Shown one piece after another: positions 26,158 to 36,407 of a DNA stretch of 62,211 nt. A program made the position numbers and the translations under genes. How positions within the stretch are numbered: position 1 is the first letter of the stretch; each line of letters begins with the position of its first letter. The notes beneath the pieces were generated by a model, which made no database searches, was not told the DNA's origin, and saw nothing but the letters and a program-made list of their open reading frames with translations. This DNA is from an uncultured bacterium (GTDB lineage: Bacteria; Bacillota; Clostridia; Lachnospirales; Lachnospiraceae): assembly GCA_947567075.1 (NCBI GenBank), contig CANOLZ010000004.1:1-62211 (forward strand). The letters run 5' to 3'.

Positions 26158-28246
26158 AAGGGAGTATGAGGAGGAAGCAAGGAAACAGAAAGATCCTTAT
26201 TATGGATGGATGACAGAAAAAGAAAAACTTCCTTTGAAAAAAAATTTAATAGCAGATACACCTATGATTTCTGTTTATTTATTTCAAGATGGCTATTTAT
26301 CTGAAGATGAAACAACTTTTTGTAAAGAATCTATTGTAGCACAGTCCTATAAAAATATACAAATTGTGAATCGCTTTAACAGCTTGGACTTTACAGGAGT
26401 TGGAGGGGAATATATTTTATTTGTCCATGCAAAGGGTGTACTTCATGAACAGGCTTTGTGGATTTTCATGAACCGGATACAAGAGTTAAAGGAAAAAGGC
26501 TTGGAACCAGATATTTTATATGGGGATAGCGATGAATTAGATGTATCTGTTGGAATGAACAAAGATGGGGAGGAAGATAAGGGCCAGGAGAGAGAATATA
26601 GGCATAATCCTTGGTTTAAACCAGATTGGTCACCCGATACTTTTATGTCCTTTTGTTATTTTCGGGAGGCGGTCTGTGTAAAAAAAGCATTGGCAGAAGA
26701 AATTTCTGTAAAACAGGGAGGAGACTTTGATGTTATTTTTTATGATTTTCTGTTAAAGGCAACAGAGAGAGCAGAAGTCATAGAACACATCCCTGTAGTT
26801 CTCTACCATCGCTGGGGAATTGATGAAGGAGAGCTTGTAAGAGAAAGAGAGAGGTTTCCTGTAAAAGATCAAAAGAAGTATTTGGATATTAAAGAAGAAG
26901 CTATAATAAGAAGGGGATATGGAAAATTATTTAAAGACATAAAGAAAGAAAACCCAAAGGTATCTATTATTATACCTTCCAAAGATAATAAAAATGTTCT
27001 TCTTCGATGTTTAAATTCTTTGAAGCGATTCACAGATTATAGTAATTATGAATTGATTGTTGTAGACAATGGCAGTCAGGAAGAGACTGCTATGGATTTA
27101 AGTCTTTTGGCCGCCCAGTTTCCTTTCCAGTACATATGCCGGAAAATGGAGTTTAACTATTCCAAGATGAATGAAATTGGTGTGGAACAATCCAATGGAC
27201 AATATTTATTATTTTTAAATGATGATATTGAGTTCCCAGAAAATATTGGAAGAGATTGGCTTTTGAAATTAGTGGAACAGGCAGCCCTGCCCCATATAGG
27301 GGCTGTGGGAGTAAAGCTTCTCTATCCAAATACAAAGACTATCCAGCATGTAGGAATTACAAATTTATCCGTTGGTCCCTCCCATAAACTGGCCACATAT
27401 CCAGACAAAGACAGTTATTACTTTGGACGAAATAAAATGACATATAATGTACTTGGAGTGACAGGAGCCTGCCTTTTTTTGAAAAGAGATCGATATGAAA
27501 AGTGTGGAGGATTTAAGGAGGAATTAAGGATAGGATATGGGGATGTGGATTTATGTGTCTCCTTATTGGAAATAGGATATTATAATGTAGTTCGAAATGA
27601 TATTGCCCTCTACCATTATGAATCCCTGTCTAGGGGAAAAGAAGGAAGGGATGAGGAAAAGCATAGGAGGCTTATGAAGGAAAGAGAAATCTTTTATGAG
27701 CTACATTCCTGGCTTGTAGGAAAGGATCCCTTTTATAATGAAAACTTAATTCAGGACGATATTACTTATATTCCAGATTATGTGCCAAAGTGGAGAATGA
27801 GGGGGCTGTTTGGAAAAGTGAATATGAAAGTGCCAGAACTTCCAAGACAAGAGAAAAAGGAATACTTTGAGTATACTATTGAGTCTGTTCAGTGGGTTTT
27901 GGGATTAGAAGCCCAAAGTGAAGATCATTTTACTATAAGTGGATGGTCCTTGCTTACAAGGCATGATAACTGGGAATTTGAAAGATATATTGTTTTAGGG
28001 TATAATGATAGGAAATGTCTGGTTTCTGTTTTTGATAAGCTGCGTCCAGATGTTGTGGAAGTTTTCCCCGATGTGAGGGGAACAGAATTAGCAGGATTTG
28101 TATGTAAAGTGGCAAAGAGCCAGTTAGAGGAGACAATGGGAGAGCTTGATCATTTTCAGGAAAAGGTGAAAATAGGTATTTTGGCAAAATCTAAATGTTC
28201 CAAACAGCTTTATTATACAGGGGAAATTCATATTGAGGAAACATAA
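26096..28246 (+). CDS. Family 2 glycosyltransferase (rhamnosyltransferase-like)
   Basis: 716 residues. After an N-terminal region of about 285 residues that resembles a reduced GT fold (DILYGDSDELD), a full GT2 domain starts at KVSIIIPSKDNKNVLLRCLN, with VVDNGSQEE, LLFLNDDIEFP (the metal-binding DD) and GACLFLKRDRYEKCGGF. A C-terminal module of about 100 residues follows. Such enzymes build rhamnan-type or heteropolymer backbones in the cytoplasm, using dTDP-rhamnose or another NDP-sugar; the donor is inferred from the rml genes. The gene overlaps the preceding one by 62 bases, with GAGGTGG just before ATG 26096. Internal ATGs at 26138/26141 are possible but lack as good a site. Confidence 0.85.
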   Translation: MKKEGFISWLKTGRMMAKIYKREYEEEARKQKDPYYGWMTEKEKLPLKKNLIADTPMISVYLFQDGYLSEDETTFCKESIVAQSYKNIQIVNRFNSLDFTGVGGEYILFVHAKGVLHEQALWIFMNRIQELKEKGLEPDILYGDSDELDVSVGMNKDGEEDKGQEREYRHNPWFKPDWSPDTFMSFCYFREAVCVKKALAEEISVKQGGDFDVIFYDFLLKATERAEVIEHIPVVLYHRWGIDEGELVRERERFPVKDQKKYLDIKEEAIIRRGYGKLFKDIKKENPKVSIIIPSKDNKNVLLRCLNSLKRFTDYSNYELIVVDNGSQEETAMDLSLLAAQFPFQYICRKMEFNYSKMNEIGVEQSNGQYLLFLNDDIEFPENIGRDWLLKLVEQAALPHIGAVGVKLLYPNTKTIQHVGITNLSVGPSHKLATYPDKDSYYFGRNKMTYNVLGVTGACLFLKRDRYEKCGGFKEELRIGYGDVDLCVSLLEIGYYNVVRNDIALYHYESLSRGKEGRDEEKHRRLMKEREIFYELHSWLVGKDPFYNENLIQDDITYIPDYVPKWRMRGLFGKVNMKVPELPRQEKKEYFEYTIESVQWVLGLEAQSEDHFTISGWSLLTRHDNWEFERYIVLGYNDRKCLVSVFDKLRPDVVEVFPDVRGTELAGFVCKVAKSQLEETMGELDHFQEKVKIGILAKSKCSKQLYYTGEIHIEET

Positions 28247-28274
28247 TGGGGATGGGAAGGATAGAAGAGAGATC

Positions 28275-30299
28275 ATGAATCAGGAAGACTTACATGCACA
28301 ACTGGAATATTATAAAAGCTTGTATAAAAGGGAGATGAGAAGAAGCAAAGATTTGACAGAGCAGCTTGTAGCTGCAGAGCAAAAGGCGGCAGACGCCCAA
28401 TTCCACTTAGACAATATTCATAATAGTAAAATATGGAGAATGGTTTATCCTTTTCGGTTAGCATGGAGCCATTTTAAAAATATATTTATTCGTATTAAGC
28501 GTTATCCAAATCCTGAGAGTTTTATAAAAAAAGTAAAGAGCAAAATGATTGAGCGAAAGGCTTATGAAATGTATGGAACTGGAAGCTTTCCTACTGAAGA
28601 GGTGAGGAAAGGCCAGAGAGAGACTAAGTTTCCAAGAGATATTACATTCAGTATTCTTGTACCTCTATACAATACGCCAGAATTATTTTTACGGAAAATG
28701 ATAGAATCTGTCCTAGAACAAACTTATGAAAACTGGGAATTATGCTTAGGAGACGGCTCAGATAAGGAACATGAGGAAGTGGGACGTATTTGCTGCCAGT
28801 ATAGGGATAATGACTCCTATAGAGGGGCTTCTCGTATAAAGTATAAGAAAATTGAGAAGAATTTAGGTATTTCAGGAAATACAAATATATGTTACCAACT
28901 GGCCACAGGAGAATATATTGGTCTTTTTGACCATGACGATATTCTCCATCCATGTGTTCTTTACGAGTACATGAAAGTAATCTGTGATCAAGATGCAGAC
29001 TACATATATTGCGACGAGACAACCTTTCAGGGAAATAGTATAAACGATATGGTTACCATGCATTTTAAGCCAGATTTTGCTATTGATAATTTAAGGGCAA
29101 ACAATTATATCTGCCATTTTTCTGTCTTTTCTTCCAAATTATTGGAAGGAAAAGAGTTATTTCGAAGCAAATTTGATGGAAGCCAGGATCATGACATGGT
29201 ATTGCGTCTGACAGCTGAGGCAAAAAATATTGTCCATATTCCTAAAATGCTTTATTATTGGCGCTCCCATGCAGGAAGCGTTGCATCGGATATCAATGCC
29301 AAGTCTTATGCCATTGATGCAGCCAAGGGAGCCGTGGCAGAGCACTTAACTTCTTGTGGATTTCAAGATTTTAAAATAGAAAGTTCCAGAGCTTTTGAGA
29401 CAATATTCCGCATTCGCTATTCTATAAAGGGAAATCCCAAGATATCCATTATGATACCAAATAAGGATCATAGAGAAGAGTTAGAGAGATGTATTAATTC
29501 TATATTAGAAAAAAGTTCCTATGATAATTATGAAATACTCATTTTGGAAAACAACAGTGAGGAAGAAGAAACCTTTGTGTATTATGAACAAGTAGAAAAA
29601 AATCCCCGTATTCATGTACTCTATTGGAGAGATGAATTTAATTACTCTGCTGTGAACAATATGGGTGAGAAAGAAGCAAAGGGGGAATACTTAATACTGT
29701 TGAACAATGATACAGAAATTGTAACAAGAAATTGGATGGAAGAATTACTTATGTATGCCCAGAGAGAAGATGTAGGCGCAGTTGGCTGTATGCTCTATTA
29801 CAGTAATTATGCAATACAACACGCAGGGATTGTCATTGGACTTGGGGCTCATCGCACAGCAGGGCATACCCATTATAAAATGGGAAAAGATAATTTAGGA
29901 TATATGGGACGGCTCTGTTATGCCCAAAACGTAACAGCAGTAACTGGCGCCTGTATGATGGTGTCAAAAAAGCAATATGAAGAAGTAGGAGGCTTGGATG
30001 AGGAATTTAAAGTAGCCTTGAATGACGTGGATTTTTGCTTGAAATTGAGAGAGAAAGGATATTTAAATATATTCACTCCTTTTGCAGAACTATTTCATTA
30101 TGAATCCCAATCTAGGGGGAGGGATGATGAATCTTCCAATAAGGCCAATAAAGAACGTTATGAAAAAGAATGCAGTCGCTTTCGGGAAAAGTGGAAAAAA
30201 CAGCTTGAAAAGGGAGATCCTTATTTTAATGTGAACTTTTCCCTTGATTATAGCAACTATGTAATTGGTGGAGGCGAACATGCGAAAAGCATGGTGTAA
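28275..30299 (+). CDS. Tandem-domain family 2 glycosyltransferase
   Basis: 674 residues with an N-terminal coiled-coil-like helix (about 5-50, LEYYKSLYKREMRRSKDLTE), then two GT2 domains. Domain 1 begins FSILVPLYNTPELFLRKMIE and has GLFDHDDILHP. Domain 2 begins KISIMIPNKDHREELERCIN and has LILLNNDTEIV and GACMMVSKKQYEEVGGLDE. Both keep their acidic metal sites, so the protein can probably add two different linkages in turn, as tandem GT2 polymerases do. ATG 28275 follows AGAAGAGAG; the longer frame from a TTG at 28233 overlaps the previous gene and is less likely. It is 28 bases from the preceding GT2 stop. Confidence 0.87.
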   Translation: MNQEDLHAQLEYYKSLYKREMRRSKDLTEQLVAAEQKAADAQFHLDNIHNSKIWRMVYPFRLAWSHFKNIFIRIKRYPNPESFIKKVKSKMIERKAYEMYGTGSFPTEEVRKGQRETKFPRDITFSILVPLYNTPELFLRKMIESVLEQTYENWELCLGDGSDKEHEEVGRICCQYRDNDSYRGASRIKYKKIEKNLGISGNTNICYQLATGEYIGLFDHDDILHPCVLYEYMKVICDQDADYIYCDETTFQGNSINDMVTMHFKPDFAIDNLRANNYICHFSVFSSKLLEGKELFRSKFDGSQDHDMVLRLTAEAKNIVHIPKMLYYWRSHAGSVASDINAKSYAIDAAKGAVAEHLTSCGFQDFKIESSRAFETIFRIRYSIKGNPKISIMIPNKDHREELERCINSILEKSSYDNYEILILENNSEEEETFVYYEQVEKNPRIHVLYWRDEFNYSAVNNMGEKEAKGEYLILLNNDTEIVTRNWMEELLMYAQREDVGAVGCMLYYSNYAIQHAGIVIGLGAHRTAGHTHYKMGKDNLGYMGRLCYAQNVTAVTGACMMVSKKQYEEVGGLDEEFKVALNDVDFCLKLREKGYLNIFTPFAELFHYESQSRGRDDESSNKANKERYEKECSRFREKWKKQLEKGDPYFNVNFSLDYSNYVIGGGEHAKSMV

Positions 30300-30326
30300 A
30301 AAAGTTTTTTGAATGGAGGATGTAAG

Positions 30327-32051
30327 ATGAGCTACAGAGAGCAATATGAGTTTTGGCTAAAAGATGACTACTTTGATGAGAAAACAAAGGAAGAATTAAA
30401 AAGTATTCAAGGAGAGGAAGGAGAGATTGAAGACCGGTTTTACAAAGATCTGGACTTTGGCACTGGAGGCTTAAGAGGAATTATTGGGGCAGGAACAAAC
30501 AGGATGAATTTATATACTGTGAGAAAGGCTACACAAGGTCTTGCCAATTATATACGAAAACAAGGGGGAGGAGAAAAAGGAGTGGCTATTGCCTATGATT
30601 CCAGGAGAATGTCCCCAGAATTTGCAGATGAGGCAGCCCTTTGCCTTGCAGCAAATAAGATCAAGGCATATGTATTTGAATCCCTGCGCCCTACACCAGA
30701 ATTATCTTTTGCTATCCGAAAACTAGGCTGTATCTCTGGAATTGTAGTTACAGCCAGCCATAATCCTCCGGAATATAATGGATATAAGGTGTATTGGGAA
30801 GACGGGGCACAGGTTACAGCTCCAAAAGATAGAGAGATCATTGAAGAAGTAAAGAAAGTGACCAATTATCATGATGTAAAAATTATGGATAAGGAAGAAG
30901 CAAAAAAACAGGGACTTTATGAGTCAATTGGAACCCAAATAGATGACGCTTATATGGAAGAGCTAAAAAAACAAATTGTTCATCCAGAGATTATTGAAGA
31001 AATGGCTGATGATATAAAAATTGTATATACCCCCTTCCATGGAACAGGAAACATACCAGTAAGAAGAATATTAAAAGAGTTAGGCTTTAAACATGTATAT
31101 GTAGTGCCTGAGCAGGAGTTACCCGATCCGGATTTTACAACCTTAGACTATCCAAATCCAGAAGATCCAAAAGCATTTACCCTTGCCTTAAAGCTGGCAA
31201 AGGAAAAAGATGCAGATATTGTATTAGCTACAGATCCAGATGCAGACCGACTAGGCATTTATGCAAAAGATACAAAGAGCGGGGAGTATATTCCTTTTAC
31301 AGGAAATATGTCAGGAATGCTTATTGCAGAATATTTGCTTAGAGAAAAGAAAGCAAAAGGGGTTTTGCCTGGGAAGGGAGCTTTGATAAAGACAATTGTT
31401 ACGACAAATTTGGCAGATCAATTGACAAAGGCTTACAATGTGAAATTAATTGAAGTTCTTACAGGATTTAAATATATTGGGGAACAGATAAAGCTGTTTG
31501 AAGAAACAGGATCCAATGAGTATATATTCGGTTTAGAAGAGAGCTACGGCTGTCTGGTAGGCACTCATGCAAGAGACAAAGATGCCGTTGTAGCTGTTAT
31601 GAGTCTTTGTGAAGTTGCTGCCTTTTGTAAAAAGGAAGGAAAGACTGTTTGGGATCAGATGTTAGAAATTTATGCACAGTATGGATATTATAAAGAGGGA
31701 CTCCACACAATGACATTAAAGGGAATTGAGGGTGGAGAAAAGATTCAGGCTATTATGGAAAACTTAAGAAAGAATCCTCCTAAAAAATTAGGGAACTGGG
31801 ATGTTTTGTTTGTAAGAGATTACGAGGCAGATCAAATACTAAACCAGAAAACAGGAGAAATAAATAAAACTGGACTGCCTAAGTCAAATGTATTATACTT
31901 TGACTTAAGCGATGATTCTTGGTGCTGCGCCAGACCTTCAGGGACCGAGCCGAAACTTAAGTTTTATATGGGCATAAAAGGAGAGAGCCTTCAAGATGCA
32001 GATAAAAAATTGGAAGAGCTGACAAAGGCAATGATGGACTTAAATTCATAA
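30327..32051 (+). CDS. Phosphoglucomutase/phosphomannomutase
   Basis: 574 residues, the length of PgcA-type alpha-phosphohexomutases. It shows the active-site phosphoserine loop TASHNPPEYNGYKVYW, the metal loop ATDPDADRLG, the sugar loop GLEESYG and the phosphate site RPSGTEPKLKFY. It interconverts hexose-6-phosphate and hexose-1-phosphate, feeding RmlA with glucose-1-phosphate and possibly the ManC fusion with mannose-1-phosphate. GGAGG at about 30313-30317 precedes ATG 30327 by 9 bases. Confidence 0.93.
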   Translation: MSYREQYEFWLKDDYFDEKTKEELKSIQGEEGEIEDRFYKDLDFGTGGLRGIIGAGTNRMNLYTVRKATQGLANYIRKQGGGEKGVAIAYDSRRMSPEFADEAALCLAANKIKAYVFESLRPTPELSFAIRKLGCISGIVVTASHNPPEYNGYKVYWEDGAQVTAPKDREIIEEVKKVTNYHDVKIMDKEEAKKQGLYESIGTQIDDAYMEELKKQIVHPEIIEEMADDIKIVYTPFHGTGNIPVRRILKELGFKHVYVVPEQELPDPDFTTLDYPNPEDPKAFTLALKLAKEKDADIVLATDPDADRLGIYAKDTKSGEYIPFTGNMSGMLIAEYLLREKKAKGVLPGKGALIKTIVTTNLADQLTKAYNVKLIEVLTGFKYIGEQIKLFEETGSNEYIFGLEESYGCLVGTHARDKDAVVAVMSLCEVAAFCKKEGKTVWDQMLEIYAQYGYYKEGLHTMTLKGIEGGEKIQAIMENLRKNPPKKLGNWDVLFVRDYEADQILNQKTGEINKTGLPKSNVLYFDLSDDSWCCARPSGTEPKLKFYMGIKGESLQDADKKLEELTKAMMDLNS

Positions 32052-32113
32052 ATGTGTAAGGAACAAAGGTTTCTTGAGAAAACCCCATGATTTCACATAA
32101 ATAAGGAGGGCAT

Positions 32114-33292
32114 ATGGATAAGAGAAAAAAGTGGTTATGGATAATTATATATACTGCCCTTGGAGCAATGGCCACCCTTTCTCTTGTCCAAGGCTGCCGG
32201 AATGGAGTCCATTATAGTCAAGATTTTCAGTGGGATGCGGCCAAGGCATTGACTATGAAGGTCAATCCTTATATAGAGTCCATAGAACCAACAGGAATTT
32301 TGTCTCCTTATGGGTATGAGGAGTATTTCAGTCAAATGGAGGCAAACCAGTTTCCCTCTTTGCTGTGGCTTCTTTTTCCTTTTACATTGCTGCCGCCAAT
32401 AGGGGCAAGATATGTGTGGCTAATAGTAAATCTTCTGTTAACAGGAGGTATAGGTATTTTATTAAAAAATACCTATTTTAAGAAAGTAGACAATAAGATA
32501 TATTTTCTTTTTTTTCTTCTTATGCTGGCAGGCACCCCTTGGAGAAATCAAATAGGTGTGGGACAGCATACGGTTTTTTCCTTTTTCTTCTTTTTGCTGG
32601 CTGTATGGTTTGCTGAAAAGAATGGAGAGAAAAAGAGTATACTCCTTTTTCTTGGTGGGGTTGTCAGTCTTACTTTTTGTTTTTTTAAGTATACCCTTAC
32701 GGCGCCTCTTGCCTTGTATTTCTTATATAAAAAATGGTATCAGCCCTTATTGGGGGCTATTCTCCTTCATGGCATACTCACTGTTTTTTCAGCCTTTTGG
32801 CTGGGAGAAAGTGTTGCTAATATGATTATACAGCCTCTAAAAGTCTCATCAGCTCTGGCAGCAGAAGGAGGGATTGACTTAGGAGCAGTCTTAGGGGGAA
32901 GTTCTCTTTCCTTTGTCATTGGAGGGATTGTTTTTATATTGCTGTGTGCTATGATGATAGGAATAAGAGAGGGAGAAGATGAGATTGTCATAAGCATGTT
33001 GGTTTTATGGTCTTTGATTATTACTTACCATAGAACTTATGATTTCTTTGTTCTTATTCTTCCTGCCTCTATGTTTTTCAAAGGAGAAAAAGTAAACAGC
33101 CAATATCCTTTATGGCTTCTAATCTACTATTTTTTCTTATTAATAGCTGTGTTTTTTGTACTCCGAATCTTTCATGAAGGAGATGGGATTCTGCTTATAA
33201 CAGGCGTTGGGTATTATATTTTTACCATATGTATTATGGGAATGAATTTGAAAAATATAAAAACAACCATGAAGACCCAAAAGAAAGCCTGA
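32114..33292 (+). CDS. GT87-like polyprenyl-sugar-dependent membrane glycosyltransferase
   Basis: This 392-residue protein has about nine to ten membrane segments. The first outer loop carries SQDFQWDAAKAL and NPYIESIEP, resembling the conserved acidic loop of GT87 (alpha-mannosyltransferase, DUF2029-type) proteins. Those enzymes take a sugar from a polyprenyl phosphate on the outer membrane face. The GT2 (33316) and GtrA (34035) genes directly downstream could supply and flip that donor. AAGGAGGG lies 4-5 bases before the ATG. Confidence 0.72.
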   Translation: MDKRKKWLWIIIYTALGAMATLSLVQGCRNGVHYSQDFQWDAAKALTMKVNPYIESIEPTGILSPYGYEEYFSQMEANQFPSLLWLLFPFTLLPPIGARYVWLIVNLLLTGGIGILLKNTYFKKVDNKIYFLFFLLMLAGTPWRNQIGVGQHTVFSFFFFLLAVWFAEKNGEKKSILLFLGGVVSLTFCFFKYTLTAPLALYFLYKKWYQPLLGAILLHGILTVFSAFWLGESVANMIIQPLKVSSALAAEGGIDLGAVLGGSSLSFVIGGIVFILLCAMMIGIREGEDEIVISMLVLWSLIITYHRTYDFFVLILPASMFFKGEKVNSQYPLWLLIYYFFLLIAVFFVLRIFHEGDGILLITGVGYYIFTICIMGMNLKNIKTTMKTQKKA

Positions 33293-33315
33293 AGATGGAA
33301 AGGCATGTGTAGAAG

Positions 33316-34020
33316 ATGGATACATTATATATTGTAATACCTGCTTATAATGAAGAGGAAAACATAGAAAAAATTATTAATGATTGGTATCCTGTCGTGG
33401 AAAAGATTGGGAAAGACAGCAAACTTGTTATCATTGATGATGGCAGTAAAGACAACACGTTGAAAGTGATGAAAAGTTGTAGCAAAACAAGGTCTCAACT
33501 TGAGATTATGACAAAGAAAAACGGGGGACATGGGGCAACACTTTTGTTTGGCTATCATTATGCCTTAAAAAAGGGAGCAGACTATGTGTTTCAGACAGAT
33601 TCTGATGGACAGACTGTTCCTGAAGAGTTCTGGCCTTTTTGGAAGGAACGCAAAAACTATGATATGATAGTTGGAGAAAGGAAAAAAAGAGGAGACGGGC
33701 TTTCCAGAATCTTTGTGACAAAAATATTAAAACTCGTTATCCGGATGTGCTTCCACATAAAAGTGAAAGATGCCAACACGCCATACCGTCTTATGGAAGG
33801 AGGCGTATTAAAAAAAGAAATAGGACTCATACCAAAAGACTTTTTTCTGACAAATGTACTCATTAACGTAATTTATACAAAACATAAACGAAGGGTAAAA
33901 TATATTCCTATTACGTTTAAACCTCGTCAAGGAGGAACCAATTCCATTCATTTTAAGAAAATTGTAAAAATTGGCATACAATCTTTAAAAGATTTTAAGG
34001 AGTTGAACGCAAAAATATGA
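33316..34020 (+). CDS. Polyprenyl-phosphate sugar synthase-like GT2
   Basis: 234 residues, a single GT2 domain without membrane segments: YIVIPAYNEEENIEKIIN, IIDDGSKDNTLK, QTDSDGQTVPEEF and VGERKKRGDG, close to dolichol-phosphate-mannose synthase relatives. It should load one hexose onto undecaprenyl phosphate in the cytoplasm. Its stop overlaps the start region of the GtrA-family gene, whose product often flips such lipids. Sugar identity unknown. Confidence 0.83.
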   Translation: MDTLYIVIPAYNEEENIEKIINDWYPVVEKIGKDSKLVIIDDGSKDNTLKVMKSCSKTRSQLEIMTKKNGGHGATLLFGYHYALKKGADYVFQTDSDGQTVPEEFWPFWKERKNYDMIVGERKKRGDGLSRIFVTKILKLVIRMCFHIKVKDANTPYRLMEGGVLKKEIGLIPKDFFLTNVLINVIYTKHKRRVKYIPITFKPRQGGTNSIHFKKIVKIGIQSLKDFKELNAKI

Positions 34021-34034
34021 ATGGAGGAATTTTG

Positions 34035-34478
34035 ATGAACAAAAGCAAAAAGCAGCAGCTCATGGAACAGATTATGAAGTTTGGCATTGTTGGTGGAGTG
34101 TCATTTCTTATTGATTTCATTATATATACAGCCTGCGTTTATGTGGGTATTCATTATCTCCTGGCAGGCGCCCTTGGGTTTATCATATCCCTTGTGTTTA
34201 ACTATTTGGCCAGCATGGCTTTTGTATTTCAAAGAAAAGATGGGGCAGATAAAAAGGTGGAATTTATGATCTTTTTAGGACTTAGCGCCATTGGACTTTT
34301 AATAAATGAAGGGATTATTTGGCTCTGCATAGATGGAATTTACAAAAATATTCCTTCATTGGAACGATTTTTGTCAGAAAAGCCAGCAAAAATGGGGGCA
34401 AAGATTATTGCAACAGGAATTGTTATGATTTATAACTTTATTACCAGAAAGGTTTTTATTGAAAAGAAGGAAGCATAA
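34035..34478 (+). CDS. GtrA-family membrane protein, probable lipid-linked sugar flippase
   Basis: 147 residues with four hydrophobic helices. KFGIVGGVSFLIDFIIY at the start and FNYLASMAFVF in the middle are typical of GtrA/DPMS3-like proteins. These are thought to move polyprenyl-phosphate sugars across the membrane. GGAGG at 34023-34027 is 7 bases before ATG 34035; the upstream in-frame ATG at 34017 contains that site and is rejected. It lies between a GT2 and an esterase gene in one operon. Confidence 0.85.
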   Translation: MNKSKKQQLMEQIMKFGIVGGVSFLIDFIIYTACVYVGIHYLLAGALGFIISLVFNYLASMAFVFQRKDGADKKVEFMIFLGLSAIGLLINEGIIWLCIDGIYKNIPSLERFLSEKPAKMGAKIIATGIVMIYNFITRKVFIEKKEA

Positions 34479-34479
34479 A

Positions 34480-35601
34480 TTGAAAAAAATTTTGACTAGA
34501 ATAGTCACAGTTATTGTGGTTTTTATGTTATTAATTGGTGCTGTATACTTTATCTATCCTTTAATGAAACAAAAAGAATTAGAATATTATGACGTAGTGG
34601 ATATTGAATCTCCTGTCAAGGAAACTCCCAAGGATACTCGGCCTTATGAAGAAATTTTGGCAGAGTTGGAAGAAAAATTAAAAAATGCCACCCATGTAAT
34701 TGAACTTCCTCAAGATATAGTTGTAGATGTATTTATATTTATGGGACAGAGCAATATGTCAGGAAATGGAGGCAATCCAGAGGAAGCTCCCAAAGTTATA
34801 GATGGGGCAGGGTATGAATTTCGTGTTATATCCGATCCTACAAAGCTATACAATATTGTAGAACCTTTTGGATTTTACGAAAATAAGCCTTTAGGAATTA
34901 GTGATGGCACAGCAAAAAGGGGGAGTTTAGTTTCTGCTTTTGTAAATAAGTATTATGAACAGACGAATGTACCAGTAGTAGCAATCTCATGTTCCCAGGG
35001 GGCAACGAATACAGCCTATTGGACAAATCCAGGGGCCATGGGAGATGCTGTAAACAGGCTTACTTCTACGGTAGATTGGCTGAACCAAAATGGATATGAA
35101 GTGAGGCATAAATATATGGTATGGCTTCAGGGAGAGTCTGATGCTATATTTGGATTTAGCCAGGCTATGTATGCAACAAATATGGATATTATTGTAAATA
35201 GCATGATCGCTTATGGAGTAGAAAAATGTTTTTTAATACGGATTGGGAGAGCAAAAAGTAATCCCGTTTTTTGTGATGAGATTCAGAGAGTACAGACAGA
35301 AATTTGCAAAAATGATCCAAGATTCATGATGGCATCTACTATGCTTGGAGGTTTTGACGTTTCTTATATGATAGACGAATGGCATTACAATCAAAGAGCA
35401 TTAAATATGGTGGGGGAGGATGCGGCAAAGAATATTTCCTATTATGTAAATACAGGAAGAGAGCCATCCATGTATGATTACAAATATGATAATGAGTATG
35501 TTCCTATCCTTTTGACAACCCAGGTTCCGCCTGCTGAATCTACAGAAGAAAAGGAAGAAGAGGTTAAAACAGAGGAGGCAGAAAATGAAGGAGAAGAGTA
35601 A
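34480..35601 (+). CDS. Membrane-anchored SGNH/SASA-type carbohydrate esterase
   Basis: About 373 residues. One N-terminal hydrophobic helix anchors the protein with the catalytic part outside. The esterase core has FIFMGQSNMSGNG (nucleophile Ser block), CSQGATNTAYW, VWLQGESDA and IDEWHYNQRA (Asp/His block), matching the sialate O-acetylesterase-like SASA fold. It ends in a Glu-rich tail. The expected role is removal or transfer of O-acetyl groups on the exported glycan. TTG 34480 follows AAGAAGGAAG by 7 bases; a TTG at 34459 lies within the GtrA gene and lacks a site. Confidence 0.78.
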   Translation: MKKILTRIVTVIVVFMLLIGAVYFIYPLMKQKELEYYDVVDIESPVKETPKDTRPYEEILAELEEKLKNATHVIELPQDIVVDVFIFMGQSNMSGNGGNPEEAPKVIDGAGYEFRVISDPTKLYNIVEPFGFYENKPLGISDGTAKRGSLVSAFVNKYYEQTNVPVVAISCSQGATNTAYWTNPGAMGDAVNRLTSTVDWLNQNGYEVRHKYMVWLQGESDAIFGFSQAMYATNMDIIVNSMIAYGVEKCFLIRIGRAKSNPVFCDEIQRVQTEICKNDPRFMMASTMLGGFDVSYMIDEWHYNQRALNMVGEDAAKNISYYVNTGREPSMYDYKYDNEYVPILLTTQVPPAESTEEKEEEVKTEEAENEGEE

Positions 35602-36391
35602 AATTCTGTTATTTATACCAGCCTATAATTGTGAAAAGCAAATTATCCGAGTGCTTTCTCAGCTGGGAGAAGAAATGATGCGTTATATTGACCAGGTTGT
35701 TGTAATAAATAACAGAAGCACAGATGAAACGGAGGAAGTGGTAAAAAAATTTATAGATCGTTGCCCTTATATATCCGTTAAGCTTTTGCGCAATAAAGAT
35801 AATTATGGACTGGGAGGCTCTCATAAAGTAGCCTTTGATTATGCAATAAAAGAAAAATTTGATTATGTCATGGTGCTTCATGGAGACGATCAGGGAGATA
35901 TCCATGACTTGCTTCCAGTACTTAAAACAGGTATGTACAGGCACTATGACTGTATTTTAGGAGCTAGGTTTATGAAAGGCTCAAAACTTCAAGGTTATTC
36001 CAAAATACGTACCTTTGGAAATATTGTGTATGATTTTTTATTTGCAGCAGTAATAAAAAAAAGAGTGTTTGATTTAGGCTCAGGGTTGAATATTTACAGT
36101 ACAAAAATGCTAAAAAGCAAATATTATGAGAAGTTTCCCGACAATTTAATGTTCAATTACTGTATGATTTTAGCTTCGGATTATTATGGACATTGCATTC
36201 GCTTCTATCCAATATCTTGGAGAGAGGATGATCAAGTGTCCAATGTGAAAATGCTTCACCAGGCAGTTACTGTGCTTAAGATGTTAAAGGAATATTATAT
36301 AAATAAACAGTCTATTTTAAAAGATTACAGGCAAATAAAAGTAGAAAGTTATGAGGCAGACATCATCGCAGATAGTGAATGGATAGGGTAA
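35585..36391 (+). CDS. Polyprenyl-phosphate sugar synthase-like GT2 (second)
   Basis: 268 residues, GT2 domain with LLFIPAYNCEKQIIRVLS, VVINNRSTDETEE, VMVLHGDDQGDIHDL and GARFMKGSKLQGYS. No clear membrane anchor is seen. It is similar in type to the 33316 enzyme but clearly different in sequence, so it probably loads another sugar onto undecaprenyl phosphate. It overlaps the esterase gene by 17 bases and is followed after 16 bases by a membrane protein that may be its partner. Confidence 0.82.
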   Translation: MKEKSKILLFIPAYNCEKQIIRVLSQLGEEMMRYIDQVVVINNRSTDETEEVVKKFIDRCPYISVKLLRNKDNYGLGGSHKVAFDYAIKEKFDYVMVLHGDDQGDIHDLLPVLKTGMYRHYDCILGARFMKGSKLQGYSKIRTFGNIVYDFLFAAVIKKRVFDLGSGLNIYSTKMLKSKYYEKFPDNLMFNYCMILASDYYGHCIRFYPISWREDDQVSNVKMLHQAVTVLKMLKEYYINKQSILKDYRQIKVESYEADIIADSEWIG

Positions 36392-36407
36392 AAGGCGGGG
36401 AAGGTAA

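Noticed and set aside
32052..32113. A 12-codon frame (MCKEQRFLEKTP) between the mutase and GT87 genes
   Set aside because: No ribosome site and too short to support.
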